Both the position numbers and the translations under genes were made by a program. The notes under the pieces were generated by a model. The model worked only from the letters and a program-made list of their open reading frames with translations. It searched no databases and was not told the DNA's origin. 64,000 bases of DNA from Arthrobacter sp. StoSoilB20 (lineage in GTDB: Bacteria; Actinomycetota; Actinomycetes; Actinomycetales; Micrococcaceae). Positions 43,233-51,776 of this stretch are shown one piece after another. The stretch is taken from positions 868,001 to 932,000 of the forward strand of contig NZ_AP024651.1 in NCBI RefSeq assembly GCF_019977295.1, in the 5' to 3' direction. The stretch's first letter is position 1, and each line of letters starts with the position of its first letter.

Positions 43233-44189
43233 CTATACCGTCCTGATTCGGGGGTTGATGAGCAGGTAGAGAAGGTCCACCACGATGTTCACCAGAACGA
43301 AGGTGACCGAGATGGTGAGCACCACGCCCTGGACCAGGTTGACGTCCAGGTTGGTGATGCCGTTGAGGATCAGCTGGCCCATGCCAGGGAGGGCGAAAAT
43401 CATTTCAATCACGACGGCGCCGCCCAGCAGGTAGCCCACGCGCAGTCCCAGTACGGTCACCGGGGTGACGAGTGCGTTGCGGAGGACGTTCTTGGAGACA
43501 ACCTCGCGGTAGGGGACACCGTTGCCGATGGCGGTGCGGACGTAGTCGCGGTCCAGTTCTTCCACCATGGAGGTACGGACCACACGGATCAGCGACGCCG
43601 AGACGGGGATGCCGAGCGCAAGCGCCGGGAGGGCCATGGAGTTGAGCCAACCGCCGAAGCCGGATTCCGGCGTCGCAATTCCGCCTGAGGGGAACATCGG
43701 GTTCTCACCGAGCGCGAACCACTGGATGAGCAGGATGCCCAGCCAGAACGATGGCGTGGCGATCGCGGCGATGGAGAAGACACGGACCAACTGGTCCTGC
43801 CACTTGTCGCGGTAGAGGGCGCCGAGGATGCCGAACGCGAGCGAGAGCACGATCGCGATCAGGACACCCAGGAACGTGAGCTGCAGCGTCAGGGGGAACG
43901 CCGAGCCGATCATGGAGGCCACCGACTTTGCCGGCGGGGTGGTAACGCCGAGGTCGAACTGCAGGAGCTTTCCGAGGAAGCGGAAGTACTGCAGGACCAG
44001 GGGATCGTTCAAGCCATTGTCCTGGCGGTACTGTTGCTTCGCTTCTTCGCTGGCGCCGTCACCGAGGGCGGAGCTTGCCTGATCGCCGGGAGCGGCCTGC
44101 AGGACGAGGAAGACGAGCAACGTAATGCCCAGGATCATCAATGGCAGTGCTGCGAGTCTGCGGCCAAGCAAACGCAATATCGTGACCAA
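43233..44189 (-). CDS. ABC transporter permease (DppB type) of the sialic-acid operon
   Basis: About 318 aa with a TTG start at 44189 (LVTILRLLGRRLAALPLMIL), chosen because GGAG lies 6 nt upstream; longer frames run into the palindromic element and are not believed. Features: N-terminal span, RQDNGLNDPLVLQYFRFLG, six spans, and the coupling loop YVRTAIGNGVPYREVVSKNV. Partner of the fused permease-ATPase. A 61-nt hairpin lies between it and the substrate-binding-protein gene upstream. Confidence 0.9.
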   Translation of the reverse strand: MVTILRLLGRRLAALPLMILGITLLVFLVLQAAPGDQASSALGDGASEEAKQQYRQDNGLNDPLVLQYFRFLGKLLQFDLGVTTPPAKSVASMIGSAFPLTLQLTFLGVLIAIVLSLAFGILGALYRDKWQDQLVRVFSIAAIATPSFWLGILLIQWFALGENPMFPSGGIATPESGFGGWLNSMALPALALGIPVSASLIRVVRTSMVEELDRDYVRTAIGNGVPYREVVSKNVLRNALVTPVTVLGLRVGYLLGGAVVIEMIFALPGMGQLILNGITNLDVNLVQGVVLTISVTFVLVNIVVDLLYLLINPRIRTV

Positions 44190-44219
44190 TTTGTTCTCCG
44201 GTTGGTTGGGGTGCTGCTG

Positions 44220-44280
44220 GTTGCGGGGCCCGCTCTGCGGGTTATTCGGGGGATTTACGCCGCAGAGCGGGCCCCGCAAC
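44220..44280 (-). repeat. 61-nt palindromic element inside the sialic-acid operon
   Basis: Perfect 21-base arms (44220-44240 and 44260-44280) with core GGGGCCCGCTCTGCGG and a 19-nt loop, in the 102-bp gap between the substrate-binding-protein gene and the DppB-type permease, both minus strand. Unlike the other copies it is inside a transcription unit. Confidence 0.9.
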
Positions 44281-44291
44281 TCGAAGGGTGC

Positions 44292-45914
44292 TTAGGCGGT
44301 TCGTCCGACGTCGACGAAGGACAGGCCGGTGGTGGGCAGCGGCTTGAAGCCGTTGAGCTTCTTCTCGTCCCAGGCGCTGGGCAGCTGGCGGTGGAAGATC
44401 GGGTACAGGGGGACTTCGTCCGAGACCATGTCCACGATTTCGCCCACGATCTTCTTCGCCTCTTCGCCCGAAGCCTGGGAGCCCTTGTTCATGAGTTCCT
44501 GCAGCTTGGCGCGTTCGGGGGTTGTCCAGAAGGCACGCTTGTCCATCCATGTTGCACCTGAGTAGAACCAGCTCAGGAGGAGGTCTGCATCATTGCCAAA
44601 CACGGACGGATCGCCGGGGGCTGCGACCACCGAGTAATCGCCCTTGCCAACACGGTCGCTGTACAAGGCTCCGGACTGAAGGCTCTTGACGGTGACCTTG
44701 ACGCCCGGGATCTTGTTCCAGGATTCGAGGATCAGGGGTGCAACGTCCTTGACCCAGGCGGTGTCCGTGGTGAGGAGCTCGAACTCGAGGCTGGTAACGC
44801 CGGCCTGCTTCAGCAGTTCCTCAGCCTTGGAGGTATCGAAGCCGTAAACGTTCTTGGCCTTGACGTAGTCCGGGTGGCCTTCCTGGAAGTAGGAAGTAGC
44901 GGCTTTTGCGTTGCCGAACAGTGCTTTCTTGATGATTGCTTCCTTGTCCAGGCCGTAGTGCAGGGCCTGGCGGACAAGCTTGTTGTCGAACGGTGCCTTT
45001 GCACAGTTGAACATGAGGAACAACAGGCCGAAGGACTGGACCGATTCCACCTTGACCTTGGACTTCAGCCCGTCGACATCCAGATAGGGAACGTCTTCGA
45101 TTGCCTGGACCCGGCCGGACTGTACAGCGGTGACACGGGCTGCTGCATCTGAAAGCAGCAGCCAGGTCATGCCCTTGGCCAGTGCGGGCTTCGGGCCGTT
45201 GTAGTCGGCGAAAGCTTCGAAGACGATCTTGTCGTCCTTGACGGCGGAGACCAGTTTGTAGGGACCGGAGCCGATGGGTGAAGCGTCAAAGGCCTTCAGG
45301 TCCGTAGCGAGTGCCTTGGGCACAATCTTCACCACGGAGATGCGGGGACCGAAACCGGGGAAGGCGTACTTAAGGGTGAACTCCACGGTCTTTGCATCCA
45401 GTGGCTTGACGTCCTGGATGAAGGGGATGAACTGGGAGAACAAGGACTTGTTGGCCGGATCCATCACGCGGGTGAAGGAGAACGCGACATCCTCGGTGGT
45501 GACGGGGGAGCCGTCATGGAACTTGGCCCCATCGCGAATGGTCACCTGGTAAGTGGTGTCGTTGACCTTCTTGGGATCCGTGGCAGCCAAGGCGTTGTAG
45601 GGCTGGCGTGTGGCCGGGTGGAGTTCAATCAGGCCTTCGAAGATGTGCAGGTTTGCTGCCATCGGGGTGGCACCCGAGGAACTCAGGGGATCGAAACCGG
45701 TGGACAAGGCGTAGGAGATGCCAGCCTCAATGGTGAGGTCCTTGTTGACTGCGGCAGTGTTGGCAGCGGTTCCGGTTGTGGTGCTGGCAGCGCCGCCGCA
45801 CGCAGAGAGTGTTGCCGTGAAGGCGGCTGCTGCACCAACTGCGCCGCTTATCTTCAGGAAGTTCCGGCGGCTGGCGTCGTTGACCAGCGGCAGGCTTTGG
45901 ATCGTCTTGCTCAT
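44292..45914 (-). CDS. Substrate-binding lipoprotein of a Sat/Sia-type sialic-acid importer
   Basis: 540 aa family 5 solute-binding protein. Start at the ATG at 45914, with GAGG upstream; the longer frame starts inside the operator. A twin-arginine signal [10 protein letters not shown] (Arg16, Arg17) precedes the hydrophobic stretch and lipobox TLSAC (Cys39), so it is exported folded and lipid-anchored. Family motifs: [38 protein letters not shown] and [18 protein letters not shown]. First gene of the operon; two GntR-type sites flank its promoter. Ligand sialic acid is inferred from the nan genes. Confidence 0.9.
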   Translation of the reverse strand: MSKTIQSLPLVNDASRRNFLKISGAVGAAAAFTATLSACGGAASTTTGTAANTAAVNKDLTIEAGISYALSTGFDPLSSSGATPMAANLHIFEGLIELHPATRQPYNALAATDPKKVNDTTYQVTIRDGAKFHDGSPVTTEDVAFSFTRVMDPANKSLFSQFIPFIQDVKPLDAKTVEFTLKYAFPGFGPRISVVKIVPKALATDLKAFDASPIGSGPYKLVSAVKDDKIVFEAFADYNGPKPALAKGMTWLLLSDAAARVTAVQSGRVQAIEDVPYLDVDGLKSKVKVESVQSFGLLFLMFNCAKAPFDNKLVRQALHYGLDKEAIIKKALFGNAKAATSYFQEGHPDYVKAKNVYGFDTSKAEELLKQAGVTSLEFELLTTDTAWVKDVAPLILESWNKIPGVKVTVKSLQSGALYSDRVGKGDYSVVAAPGDPSVFGNDADLLLSWFYSGATWMDKRAFWTTPERAKLQELMNKGSQASGEEAKKIVGEIVDMVSDEVPLYPIFHRQLPSAWDEKKLNGFKPLPTTGLSFVDVGRTA

Positions 45915-45945
45915 AGGGTGCCTCACCAATCGCGTTTCGTGGGTT

Positions 45946-45966
45946 ATCGGATGTAGGACGTCCGAT
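45946..45966. promoter_or_regulatory. Operator 1 of the GntR regulator
   Basis: ATCGGATGTAGGACGTCCGA is an inverted repeat (ATCGGA...TCCGAT) just upstream of the substrate-binding-protein start. It shares GTRGGACRTCCGAT with operator 2. Confidence 0.7.
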
Positions 45967-46113
45967 GCTCGTATGGAAACTGTAAGGGCGGTCACAAGGG
46001 AACGTCAAGTGAGAAGGAGCGTTTGAGATGCCGTTGCGCGCTGACGGTGTGCCGGCTGCGGCCGGTCCTGGCGGGAAATCCCAGCGATTTCACCGTACAT
46101 AGCTATGCCGGAG

Positions 46114-46127
46114 GTGGGACATCCGAT
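46114..46127. promoter_or_regulatory. Operator 2 of the GntR regulator
   Basis: GTGGGACATCCGAT is a 12-of-14 match to the same motif in operator 1 (GTAGGACGTCCGAT), 161 bp from it and 125 bp before the regulator gene. A paired site in a divergent gap suggests autorepression. Confidence 0.65.
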
Positions 46128-46252
46128 ATTGTATGTTGCGAGTCACTCATTCTTGGGTGGGCACTAGGCTCGCCTCAATATTAACACCGCACATGCATAA
46201 GGACCGGTCTCCGCCGGGTTATCGAAGCAGGTGCATCGGCAAGGAGAAAGCC

Positions 46253-46981
46253 ATGACAACTTCCGGTGTGGTTCCGCAGGCGCGGTTCAGTGCACAGGCC
46301 CGGCTGCGCGCCCTGCAGTCGGACATTATGGAATTGATCCTTGAGCGCGAGCTCGAGGCAGGCGATCCATTGCCAACCGAAAGCGAGCTTTCCGGCGCGC
46401 TGGGAGTGGGGCGCAATACCCTGCGAGAGTCGCTCAAAGTACTCCAGGCCTTGGGCGTCATCGAAATCCGGCACGGCTTTGGCATGTTCGTTGCACCGAG
46501 CAACTTCGACGCCCTTGCCGATGGCCTGACATTCCGCGGCCGGCTGTCGTTGCGGCACCAGGGCTTGGAGGCCCTGCAGTTGGTGGATGTCCGCCAGGCG
46601 TTGGAGTCCGGCCTGATTGGATCCTCCATTGACGTCATGACCAAGGAGCAGCTCGCTTCCATCGAAGAAGCCGTCAAGCAGATGGAAGAGCTCGCCGCTG
46701 CCGGCGAAAACTTTGTTGCTGCGGACGCCGAGTTCCATCGCCGGCTCTTCGAACCCCTTAACAACGAACTCCTGATCAACCTCATGGGCGTCTTCTGGAA
46801 GGTCTACCGGAAGATCCACGTGGAAATCGGCCCGGGCAACGAGGACTTGGTGAAGACTGCCGCGATGCACCGGGGAATCTATGCCGCCGTAGCCTCGGGG
46901 GACAAGGTCCTGGCCTCCGAGCTGCTCAACCGCCACTTCGATGGGATCCGCCGCCGGATCAGCGAGGCCGTCGCCGACTAA
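46253..46981 (+). CDS. FadR-type GntR regulator (FCD domain), likely sialic-acid regulator
   Basis: About 242 aa from the ATG at 46253 with AAGGAGAAAG in front; the frame upstream of that is operator DNA. Winged HTH: EAGDPLPTESELSGALGVGR and NTLRESLKVLQALGVIEIRH. The FCD effector domain (about 100-235) keeps the Asp/His metal residues in AADAEFHRRLFEPLNN and TAAMHRGIYAAVASG. It divides from the nan/ABC operon by 338 bp holding two matching operators. Role as a NanR-like repressor is inferred. Confidence 0.9.
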   Translation: MTTSGVVPQARFSAQARLRALQSDIMELILERELEAGDPLPTESELSGALGVGRNTLRESLKVLQALGVIEIRHGFGMFVAPSNFDALADGLTFRGRLSLRHQGLEALQLVDVRQALESGLIGSSIDVMTKEQLASIEEAVKQMEELAAAGENFVAADAEFHRRLFEPLNNELLINLMGVFWKVYRKIHVEIGPGNEDLVKTAAMHRGIYAAVASGDKVLASELLNRHFDGIRRRISEAVAD

Positions 46982-46999
46982 GCGTTCGGCACTTAACGC

Positions 47000-47046
47000 A
47001 AGGGCCGCCGTCGTACTTCTTGAAAAGTACGACGGCGGCCCTTTCC
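47000..47046 (+). terminator. Terminator of the GntR gene
   Basis: AGGGCCGCCGTCGTACTT pairs perfectly with AAGTACGACGGCGGCCCT around a 5-nt loop, followed by TT. It lies 20 bp after the stop. Confidence 0.85.
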
Positions 47047-47088
47047 GTTCTGAGCGCGGGTCACCTGCCGCCGCGCCCACCCAACCAA

Positions 47089-47136
47089 GTAACAGCACAT
47101 GTCGTTATGAGCGCTCAATAGAGCATCTGCTGTTAC
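47089..47136. repeat. 48-nt palindrome GTAACAGCA...TGCTGTTAC
   Basis: Outer arms GTAACAGCA (47089-47097) and TGCTGTTAC (47128-47136) pair perfectly and continue with ATG/CAT; the loop has GAGCGCTC, itself palindromic. It lies between two terminators with no gene over it. Nothing further is visible in 47044-47159. Confidence 0.55.
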
Positions 47137-47159
47137 GTAATTGGGCTCGCCGGGCATGA

Positions 47160-47198
47160 AAAAAGACCCGCACCGGCGAACCGGTGCGGGTCTTCATT
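47160..47198 (-). terminator. Terminator of tRNA-Arg(ACG)
   Basis: GACCCGCACCGG pairs with CCGGTGCGGGTC around a CGAA loop, followed on the minus strand by a run of six T. Directly beyond the tRNA. Confidence 0.9.
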
Positions 47199-47200
47199 TG

Positions 47201-47274
<74 letters not shown>

Positions 47275-47393
47275 ATTTCGTGTGATTCTCGGCGGTCTGT
47301 TTCTCTGACCCCCTCGAACCTCAATAAACTTTACAGAAGTTCATGAGAAGTTCCAAATCGAAAAGCTGTAATCTGCGCAACTAGACCGGTCTA

Positions 47394-47409
47394 CGTGACC
47401 TTAGTCACT
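47394..47409. promoter_or_regulatory. CRP/GlxR-like palindrome upstream of pckG
   Basis: CGTGACCTTAGTCACT contains GTGAC/GTCAC half-sites matching the TGTGA-N6-TCACA pattern of CRP-type regulators in actinobacteria. It sits 150 bp upstream of a gluconeogenic gene, a logical target. Family match only. Confidence 0.45.
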
Positions 47410-47558
47410 TAAATTCACTCCTCTGGGATGCCAACCCCTTATTTCTAGCGGTTTTTGCTTTTGAAGGCTTTGGATGTCCGATGTCTGACAGCGGATTGGT
47501 CTGGTCCGCGGCCCCTATCGTTTAGGACACACCACTGAACCCGAGGAAGGGAACCGCA

Positions 47559-49385
47559 ATGGGCGATCTGGCGCGACTGCCGCTGCTTGAGAAGGCACCT
47601 ACTACGCATGCACGCCTGCTGGCCTGGGTTGAGGAAGTTGCCGAGCTGACTCAGCCGGACCGCATCCACTGGGTCGATGGCAGCGAAGCAGAAAACAAGA
47701 AACTCACGGACGAGCTGGTTGAGGCCGGCACGCTGAAGAGGCTCAACCCGGAAACGTTCCCGAACTCCTTCGCGGCGTTCTCGGACCCGGCCGACGTCGC
47801 CCGTGTGGAAGAGCAGACCTTCATCTGCTCCGAGAACGAGCGCGACGCAGGCTTCACCAACAACTGGATGGCCCCGGCCGAGATGAAGCAGAAGCTGCGC
47901 GGCCTGTTCGCCGGCTCCATGCGTGGCCGCACCATGTACGTCATTCCGTTCGTCATGGGCCACCTTGATGCAGAAGATCCCAAGTTTGGCGTCGAGATCA
48001 CCGACTCCGCCTACGTTGTTGCCTCCATGCGCATCATGGCCCGCATCGGAACCGACGTCCTGGACCGCATCACCCAGACCGACGCTTTCTTTGTCCCCGC
48101 CCTCCACTCGCTGGGCGCACCCCTGGAAGCCGGACAGGCCGACGTCGCATGGCCCTGCAACACGGACAAATGGATTGTGCACTTCCCCGAAGAGCGCTCC
48201 ATCTGGTCCTTCGGCTCCGGCTACGGCGGAAACGCCCTCCTGGGCAAGAAGTGCTACGCACTGCGCATCGCTTCGGTCATGGCCCGCGATGAAGGCTGGC
48301 TGGCCGAGCACATGCTCATCCTCAAGCTGACCTCCCCGGAGCAGAAGACGTACTACGTTTCTGCAGCCTTCCCCTCCGCCTGCGGCAAGACCAACCTCGC
48401 GTTGCTCGACCCCACCATCAAGGGCTGGAAAGTTGAGACCCTTGGCGATGACATCACCTGGATGCGCTTCGGCAAGGAAGGCGAACTCCGCGCCGTCAAC
48501 CCCGAGGCAGGCCTGTTCGGCGTTGCGCCGGGCACCGGCTGGGGCACCAACCCCAACGCCATGCGCGCTATTGCCAAGGGCAACAGCATCTTCACCAACG
48601 TGGCGCTGACCGACGACGGTGGCGTGTGGTGGGAAGGCATGACGGAGGAAACTCCGGCACACCTGACCGACTGGCGTGGTGAGTCCTGGACTCCGGACTC
48701 CGACTCCCCGGCGGCCCACCCGAACTCCCGTTTCTGCACGCCGATCGACCAGATCGACATGCTGGCAGAGGAATACTTCAGCCCGGAAGGCGTGGAGCTC
48801 TCCGCGATCCTGTTCGGCGGCCGACGCAAGACCACCATCCCGCTGGTCACCGAAGCCCGCGACTGGTCAAACGGCATCTTCATGGGTTCCACCCTGTCCT
48901 CCGAAACCACCGCTGCTGCCGCTGGTGCCGTAGGCGTGGTTCGCCGCGATCCCATGGCCATGCTGCCGTTCATCGGCTACGACGCAGGGGACTACCTGAA
49001 CCACTGGGTAAACCTGTCCGCGAAGGCAAACCCCGAGCGCCTGCCCAAGATCTTCCTGGTCAACTGGTTCCGCCGCACGGCTGAAGGCGGCTTCGCCTGG
49101 CCTGGCTTCGGGGACAACGCCCGTGTGCTCAAGTGGGCCATCGAGCGCCTTGAAGGCAAGGCCGACGCCATTGAGACCCCGATCGGCTTTGTTCCGACCG
49201 GCGAATCAATCGACCTCGAGGGCCTGGACATGACACCGGCTGAGGTTGAATCGGCTGTGCGCGTGGACCCGGAGGAATGGGCAACCGAACTGGCGTCCAT
49301 CGAGGAATGGTTCGCCAACTTTGGCGAGTCCCTCCCGGCGGCGCTTCAGTCCGAACTGGACGGTCTCAAGACCCGTCTGGGCTAG
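47559..49385 (+). CDS. pckG: Phosphoenolpyruvate carboxykinase (GTP)
   Basis: 608 aa, the usual length of GTP-type PEPCK. Converts oxaloacetate + GTP to PEP + CO2 + GDP, opening gluconeogenesis. Kinase-1a motif [18 protein letters not shown] (near 275) carries the reactive Cys and Lys; the nucleotide site region is [17 protein letters not shown] and the mobile active-site lid region [24 protein letters not shown] precedes the ATG. Followed by a strong terminator. A possible CRP-like site lies upstream. Confidence 0.97.
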   Translation: MGDLARLPLLEKAPTTHARLLAWVEEVAELTQPDRIHWVDGSEAENKKLTDELVEAGTLKRLNPETFPNSFAAFSDPADVARVEEQTFICSENERDAGFTNNWMAPAEMKQKLRGLFAGSMRGRTMYVIPFVMGHLDAEDPKFGVEITDSAYVVASMRIMARIGTDVLDRITQTDAFFVPALHSLGAPLEAGQADVAWPCNTDKWIVHFPEERSIWSFGSGYGGNALLGKKCYALRIASVMARDEGWLAEHMLILKLTSPEQKTYYVSAAFPSACGKTNLALLDPTIKGWKVETLGDDITWMRFGKEGELRAVNPEAGLFGVAPGTGWGTNPNAMRAIAKGNSIFTNVALTDDGGVWWEGMTEETPAHLTDWRGESWTPDSDSPAAHPNSRFCTPIDQIDMLAEEYFSPEGVELSAILFGGRRKTTIPLVTEARDWSNGIFMGSTLSSETTAAAAGAVGVVRRDPMAMLPFIGYDAGDYLNHWVNLSAKANPERLPKIFLVNWFRRTAEGGFAWPGFGDNARVLKWAIERLEGKADAIETPIGFVPTGESIDLEGLDMTPAEVESAVRVDPEEWATELASIEEWFANFGESLPAALQSELDGLKTRLG

Positions 49386-49415
49386 ACCTCTTAGGAACAA
49401 CGGCGTTCTTAAGTG

Positions 49416-49468
49416 AACGACGACGGCCCGTCACCTTCCGTTGGAAGGTGGCGGGCCGCCGTCGTTTC
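49416..49468 (+). terminator. Terminator of pckG
   Basis: AACGACGACGGCCCG and the following CACCTTCC pair with GGAAGGTG and CGGGCCGCCGTCGTT around a GTTG loop, with one or two mismatches. It lies 31 bp beyond the pckG stop and between converging genes. Confidence 0.8.
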
Positions 49469-49500
49469 CGATCCCTGGCCAGTGTGGTTGCGAGCCAGAC

Positions 49501-50658
49501 CTAGTTGGCGAGCCAAACGTCCGGGCCAAAGACCTCGTAGTGGATCCGCGTGGCCGGAATTCCAGCCTCAATGGCTTCGTCGCGGATCTTCTTCATGAAG
49601 GGAAGCGGTCCGCAGAGGTACAACGAGGCATCGGCAGGGACGTCAACTTCCCGCAGTGACATGAAACCCTGCGTGGCCGCGGCATGCGGAGTTTCCAGCC
49701 AAAGTTTCAGGTCTGCGTCGATTGCCGCGGCGTCTGCCGTCATTTGCCCGCTGAGTGCCCAGTTGTCCATGGCCTTCTCGGCGTGGAGGACCAGGACCTG
49801 CCGGTCCGTTCCAGCCTCGGCGAGCGAACGCAGGATGGACGCCGTCGGGGTGCAACCGATGCCTGCCGAGGCGAGAATGACCGGTCCCGCTCCCTCTTTG
49901 AGGGTGATTTCGCCGTATGGGTTCGAGATTTCCAGAATGTCGCCAGGTTCGACGCCGGTGTGCAGGGCGGTGGATACCTCACCGCCGTCGTTCAGTTTGG
50001 TAGTGAAGGTCCGGCTGGTGCCCGTGTCGCCGGACAGCGAATACTGGCGCACCTGACGGAGCCCGTCACTGAGGCGGACCTTGACGCTGATGTACTGACC
50101 GGGAACCGCAGGGGTGACCGGGGTGTCATCGGCCGGTTCCAGAGTGAAGGTCATGGCGTCGGTGCCTGCCGGTTCCTTGGCCGTAACACGCCAGGGCATC
50201 CACATTTTGCTGTTTGCCTGCGAGGCGTAGAGGTCCTTTTCCAGCTTGATCAGCGCGTCAGCCATGAGCCAATAGACCTCAGTCCAGGCCTCAGCGATCC
50301 CGGGCGTGATGACCTCTGCCAGGTCTGCGGCGATCGCGGCGAACAAGTGCTCGTAGACCACGTCATACTGCTCTTCGGTGATTCCGAGGGAGGCATGCTT
50401 GTGCGCGATCCTGGACAGGACTTTCTCCGGAAGGGTGCCTGGGTTGTTGACCAGGTGGGTGGCGAAAGCTGCGATGCTTCCGGCCAGTGCCCGTTGCTGG
50501 TCACCTGAACGCTGGTTGGAACGGCTGAAGAGGCCGTCAAGCAGCTGGGGGTGCGCCGAGAAAAGCCGCTGGTAGAAGTCCACGGTGATCGCGCCGATCC
50601 GTGAGCCCACCAAGGGAAGGGTTGCTTCGATGATGGGGCGGGACTTTTCCGAGAGCAT
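49501..50658 (-). CDS. hmp: Flavohemoprotein (nitric oxide dioxygenase)
   Basis: 385 aa from the ATG at 50658 with AGGAG in front. Oxidises NO to nitrate using O2 and NAD(P)H. Globin domain: GSRIGAITVDFYQRLFSAHP and RIAHKHASLGI with the proximal His88. Reductase domain: VRQYSLSGDTG (FAD), VILASAGIGCTPTASILRSL and SLYLCGPLPFMKKIRD (NAD). Frame upstream of 50658 crosses the NsrR operator and is not coding. NsrR, encoded just upstream, most likely represses it. Confidence 0.95.
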   Translation of the reverse strand: MLSEKSRPIIEATLPLVGSRIGAITVDFYQRLFSAHPQLLDGLFSRSNQRSGDQQRALAGSIAAFATHLVNNPGTLPEKVLSRIAHKHASLGITEEQYDVVYEHLFAAIAADLAEVITPGIAEAWTEVYWLMADALIKLEKDLYASQANSKMWMPWRVTAKEPAGTDAMTFTLEPADDTPVTPAVPGQYISVKVRLSDGLRQVRQYSLSGDTGTSRTFTTKLNDGGEVSTALHTGVEPGDILEISNPYGEITLKEGAGPVILASAGIGCTPTASILRSLAEAGTDRQVLVLHAEKAMDNWALSGQMTADAAAIDADLKLWLETPHAAATQGFMSLREVDVPADASLYLCGPLPFMKKIRDEAIEAGIPATRIHYEVFGPDVWLAN

Positions 50659-50699
50659 GGTTCTCCTGGGTGTTAGGGGCAGGGCTTGCCGGCCAAAAT

Positions 50700-50724
50700 A
50701 TATAAGCATTTGAAATGCTTATAT
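50700..50724. promoter_or_regulatory. NsrR operator overlapping the hmp promoter
   Basis: AAGCATTTGAAATGCTT is the core of a perfect 25-bp palindrome (two 12-base arms and one central base). It fits the NsrR motif AAGATGYATTT-N-AAATRCATYTT closely. On the hmp strand it overlaps an AT-rich -10-like stretch, so binding would block transcription. Confidence 0.85.
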
Positions 50725-50802
50725 TGATACCTCAATTTCTACACCTCGTAGAAGTGATGTGCAAACTGGGAGGGAGGTCCCTGATAGGCGCTTTGGGGAG
50801 CC

Positions 50803-51273
50803 CTAAGGCTGGGTAGCCGGCAACCTGAATTCCGGACGCAGCCCAATGGAATGGAACACCGGATTCATCTGGCGGGCGTGGGGAAGCGAAGCAATGACCA
50901 CGGTGTCCAACTCGCGGTAGAAGGCTTCCCTGGCCCGGTTCATCGCGTGGCGCAGGCCGCATTCCGTGATGAGCGGACAACTCTTGGTGGGGGATTGGCA
51001 CTCTGCCGGGTCCTGCCTGCTGTCCAAATGACGCAAGACTTCGCCAACGGTAGCCTTGCGTCCGGTTTCATTCAGTCTGGAACCGCCCAGGCGTCCCCGT
51101 TCAACGTCAATGTAGCCCAGTGCGCGCAAGCGGACCATCGCTTTGCTGACATGGTTGTACGGTGTTCCCACGGCGTCTGCCACCGCTTGGGTGGTCAGGA
51201 GCACACCTTCTGGAGCGGCGGCCAACACCATGATGGCCCGGAGGCTGACATCTGCAAACGCGTTGATTTTCAT
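50803..51273 (-). CDS. nsrR: NsrR, Rrf2-family NO-sensing repressor
   Basis: 156 aa. Rrf2 winged helix: FADVSLRAIMVLAAAPEGVL and TPYNHVSKAMVRLRALGYID. Cys92, Cys99 and Cys105 (ECQSPTKSCPLITECGL) are the Fe-S cluster ligands of this family. It lies upstream of hmp on the same strand with an operator between, so NO relieves repression of hmp. Whether nsrR and hmp share a transcript is not clear. Confidence 0.93.
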   Translation of the reverse strand: MKINAFADVSLRAIMVLAAAPEGVLLTTQAVADAVGTPYNHVSKAMVRLRALGYIDVERGRLGGSRLNETGRKATVGEVLRHLDSRQDPAECQSPTKSCPLITECGLRHAMNRAREAFYRELDTVVIASLPHARQMNPVFHSIGLRPEFRLPATQP

Positions 51274-51313
51274 GGCATCAACTTCCGGCTAGGGTCCGGC
51301 TAACGGTCAGGGT

Positions 51314-51769
51314 CTAGTCCACCCAGATGGATGGCTCGTGTGTATCAGGTTCCATTGCGCTGAAGGCAAAACCGTCGGCGGTAGGAGAGTAGGGAATGAT
51401 AGCCGCCAGGACGTCGCCGTTCCGGTGCTCGGCTGCGCCGTGAATGCCGTCTGACCCATGGTCGGGCAGGCTGACGTCACTGACCACGGCTATGGCCCGG
51501 AAGTCATCCCGGCCCTGGCGCAGCAGGTCATGAACATCATTCAGCATTTGGCCGGCATCGACGTCGCCGTTTTCATCCGGCTCGCCGGGGGCAATCATGA
51601 CTATCCGGAGTTCACCATCATTGGACATGGTGATTCCGAACGGGAAAAAGCCGCCATTTTGCTGAATGTGCTCCTGGGCGGTTCCCAAAGCAGTGCCCAG
51701 GGTTTCGCGGAGTTCGCGATCCTGGTCTGATTCCTCCGGGAGGCCCTCGTTGGTGGACTGGTGGTTCAT
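51314..51769 (-). CDS. Conserved hypothetical acidic protein
   Basis: 151 aa, acidic, soluble, no signal or membrane span. The sequence has the shape of an alpha/beta protein: GGFFPFGITMSNDGELRIVM, DFRAIAVVSDVSLP and GDVLAAIIPYSPTADGFAFS. I recognise no named family. It starts 41 bp from the nsrR start on the far side and is followed 8 bp later by the phosphohexomutase stop, suggesting an operon downstream of the mutase gene. Confidence 0.75.
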   Translation of the reverse strand: MNHQSTNEGLPEESDQDRELRETLGTALGTAQEHIQQNGGFFPFGITMSNDGELRIVMIAPGEPDENGDVDAGQMLNDVHDLLRQGRDDFRAIAVVSDVSLPDHGSDGIHGAAEHRNGDVLAAIIPYSPTADGFAFSAMEPDTHEPSIWVD

Positions 51770-51776
51770 GACAGAC

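Noticed and set aside
44190..44279. N-terminal extension of the DppB-type permease into the 61-nt element
   Set aside because: The extension encodes the hairpin; the TTG at 44189 with GGAG upstream begins right before the first membrane helix.
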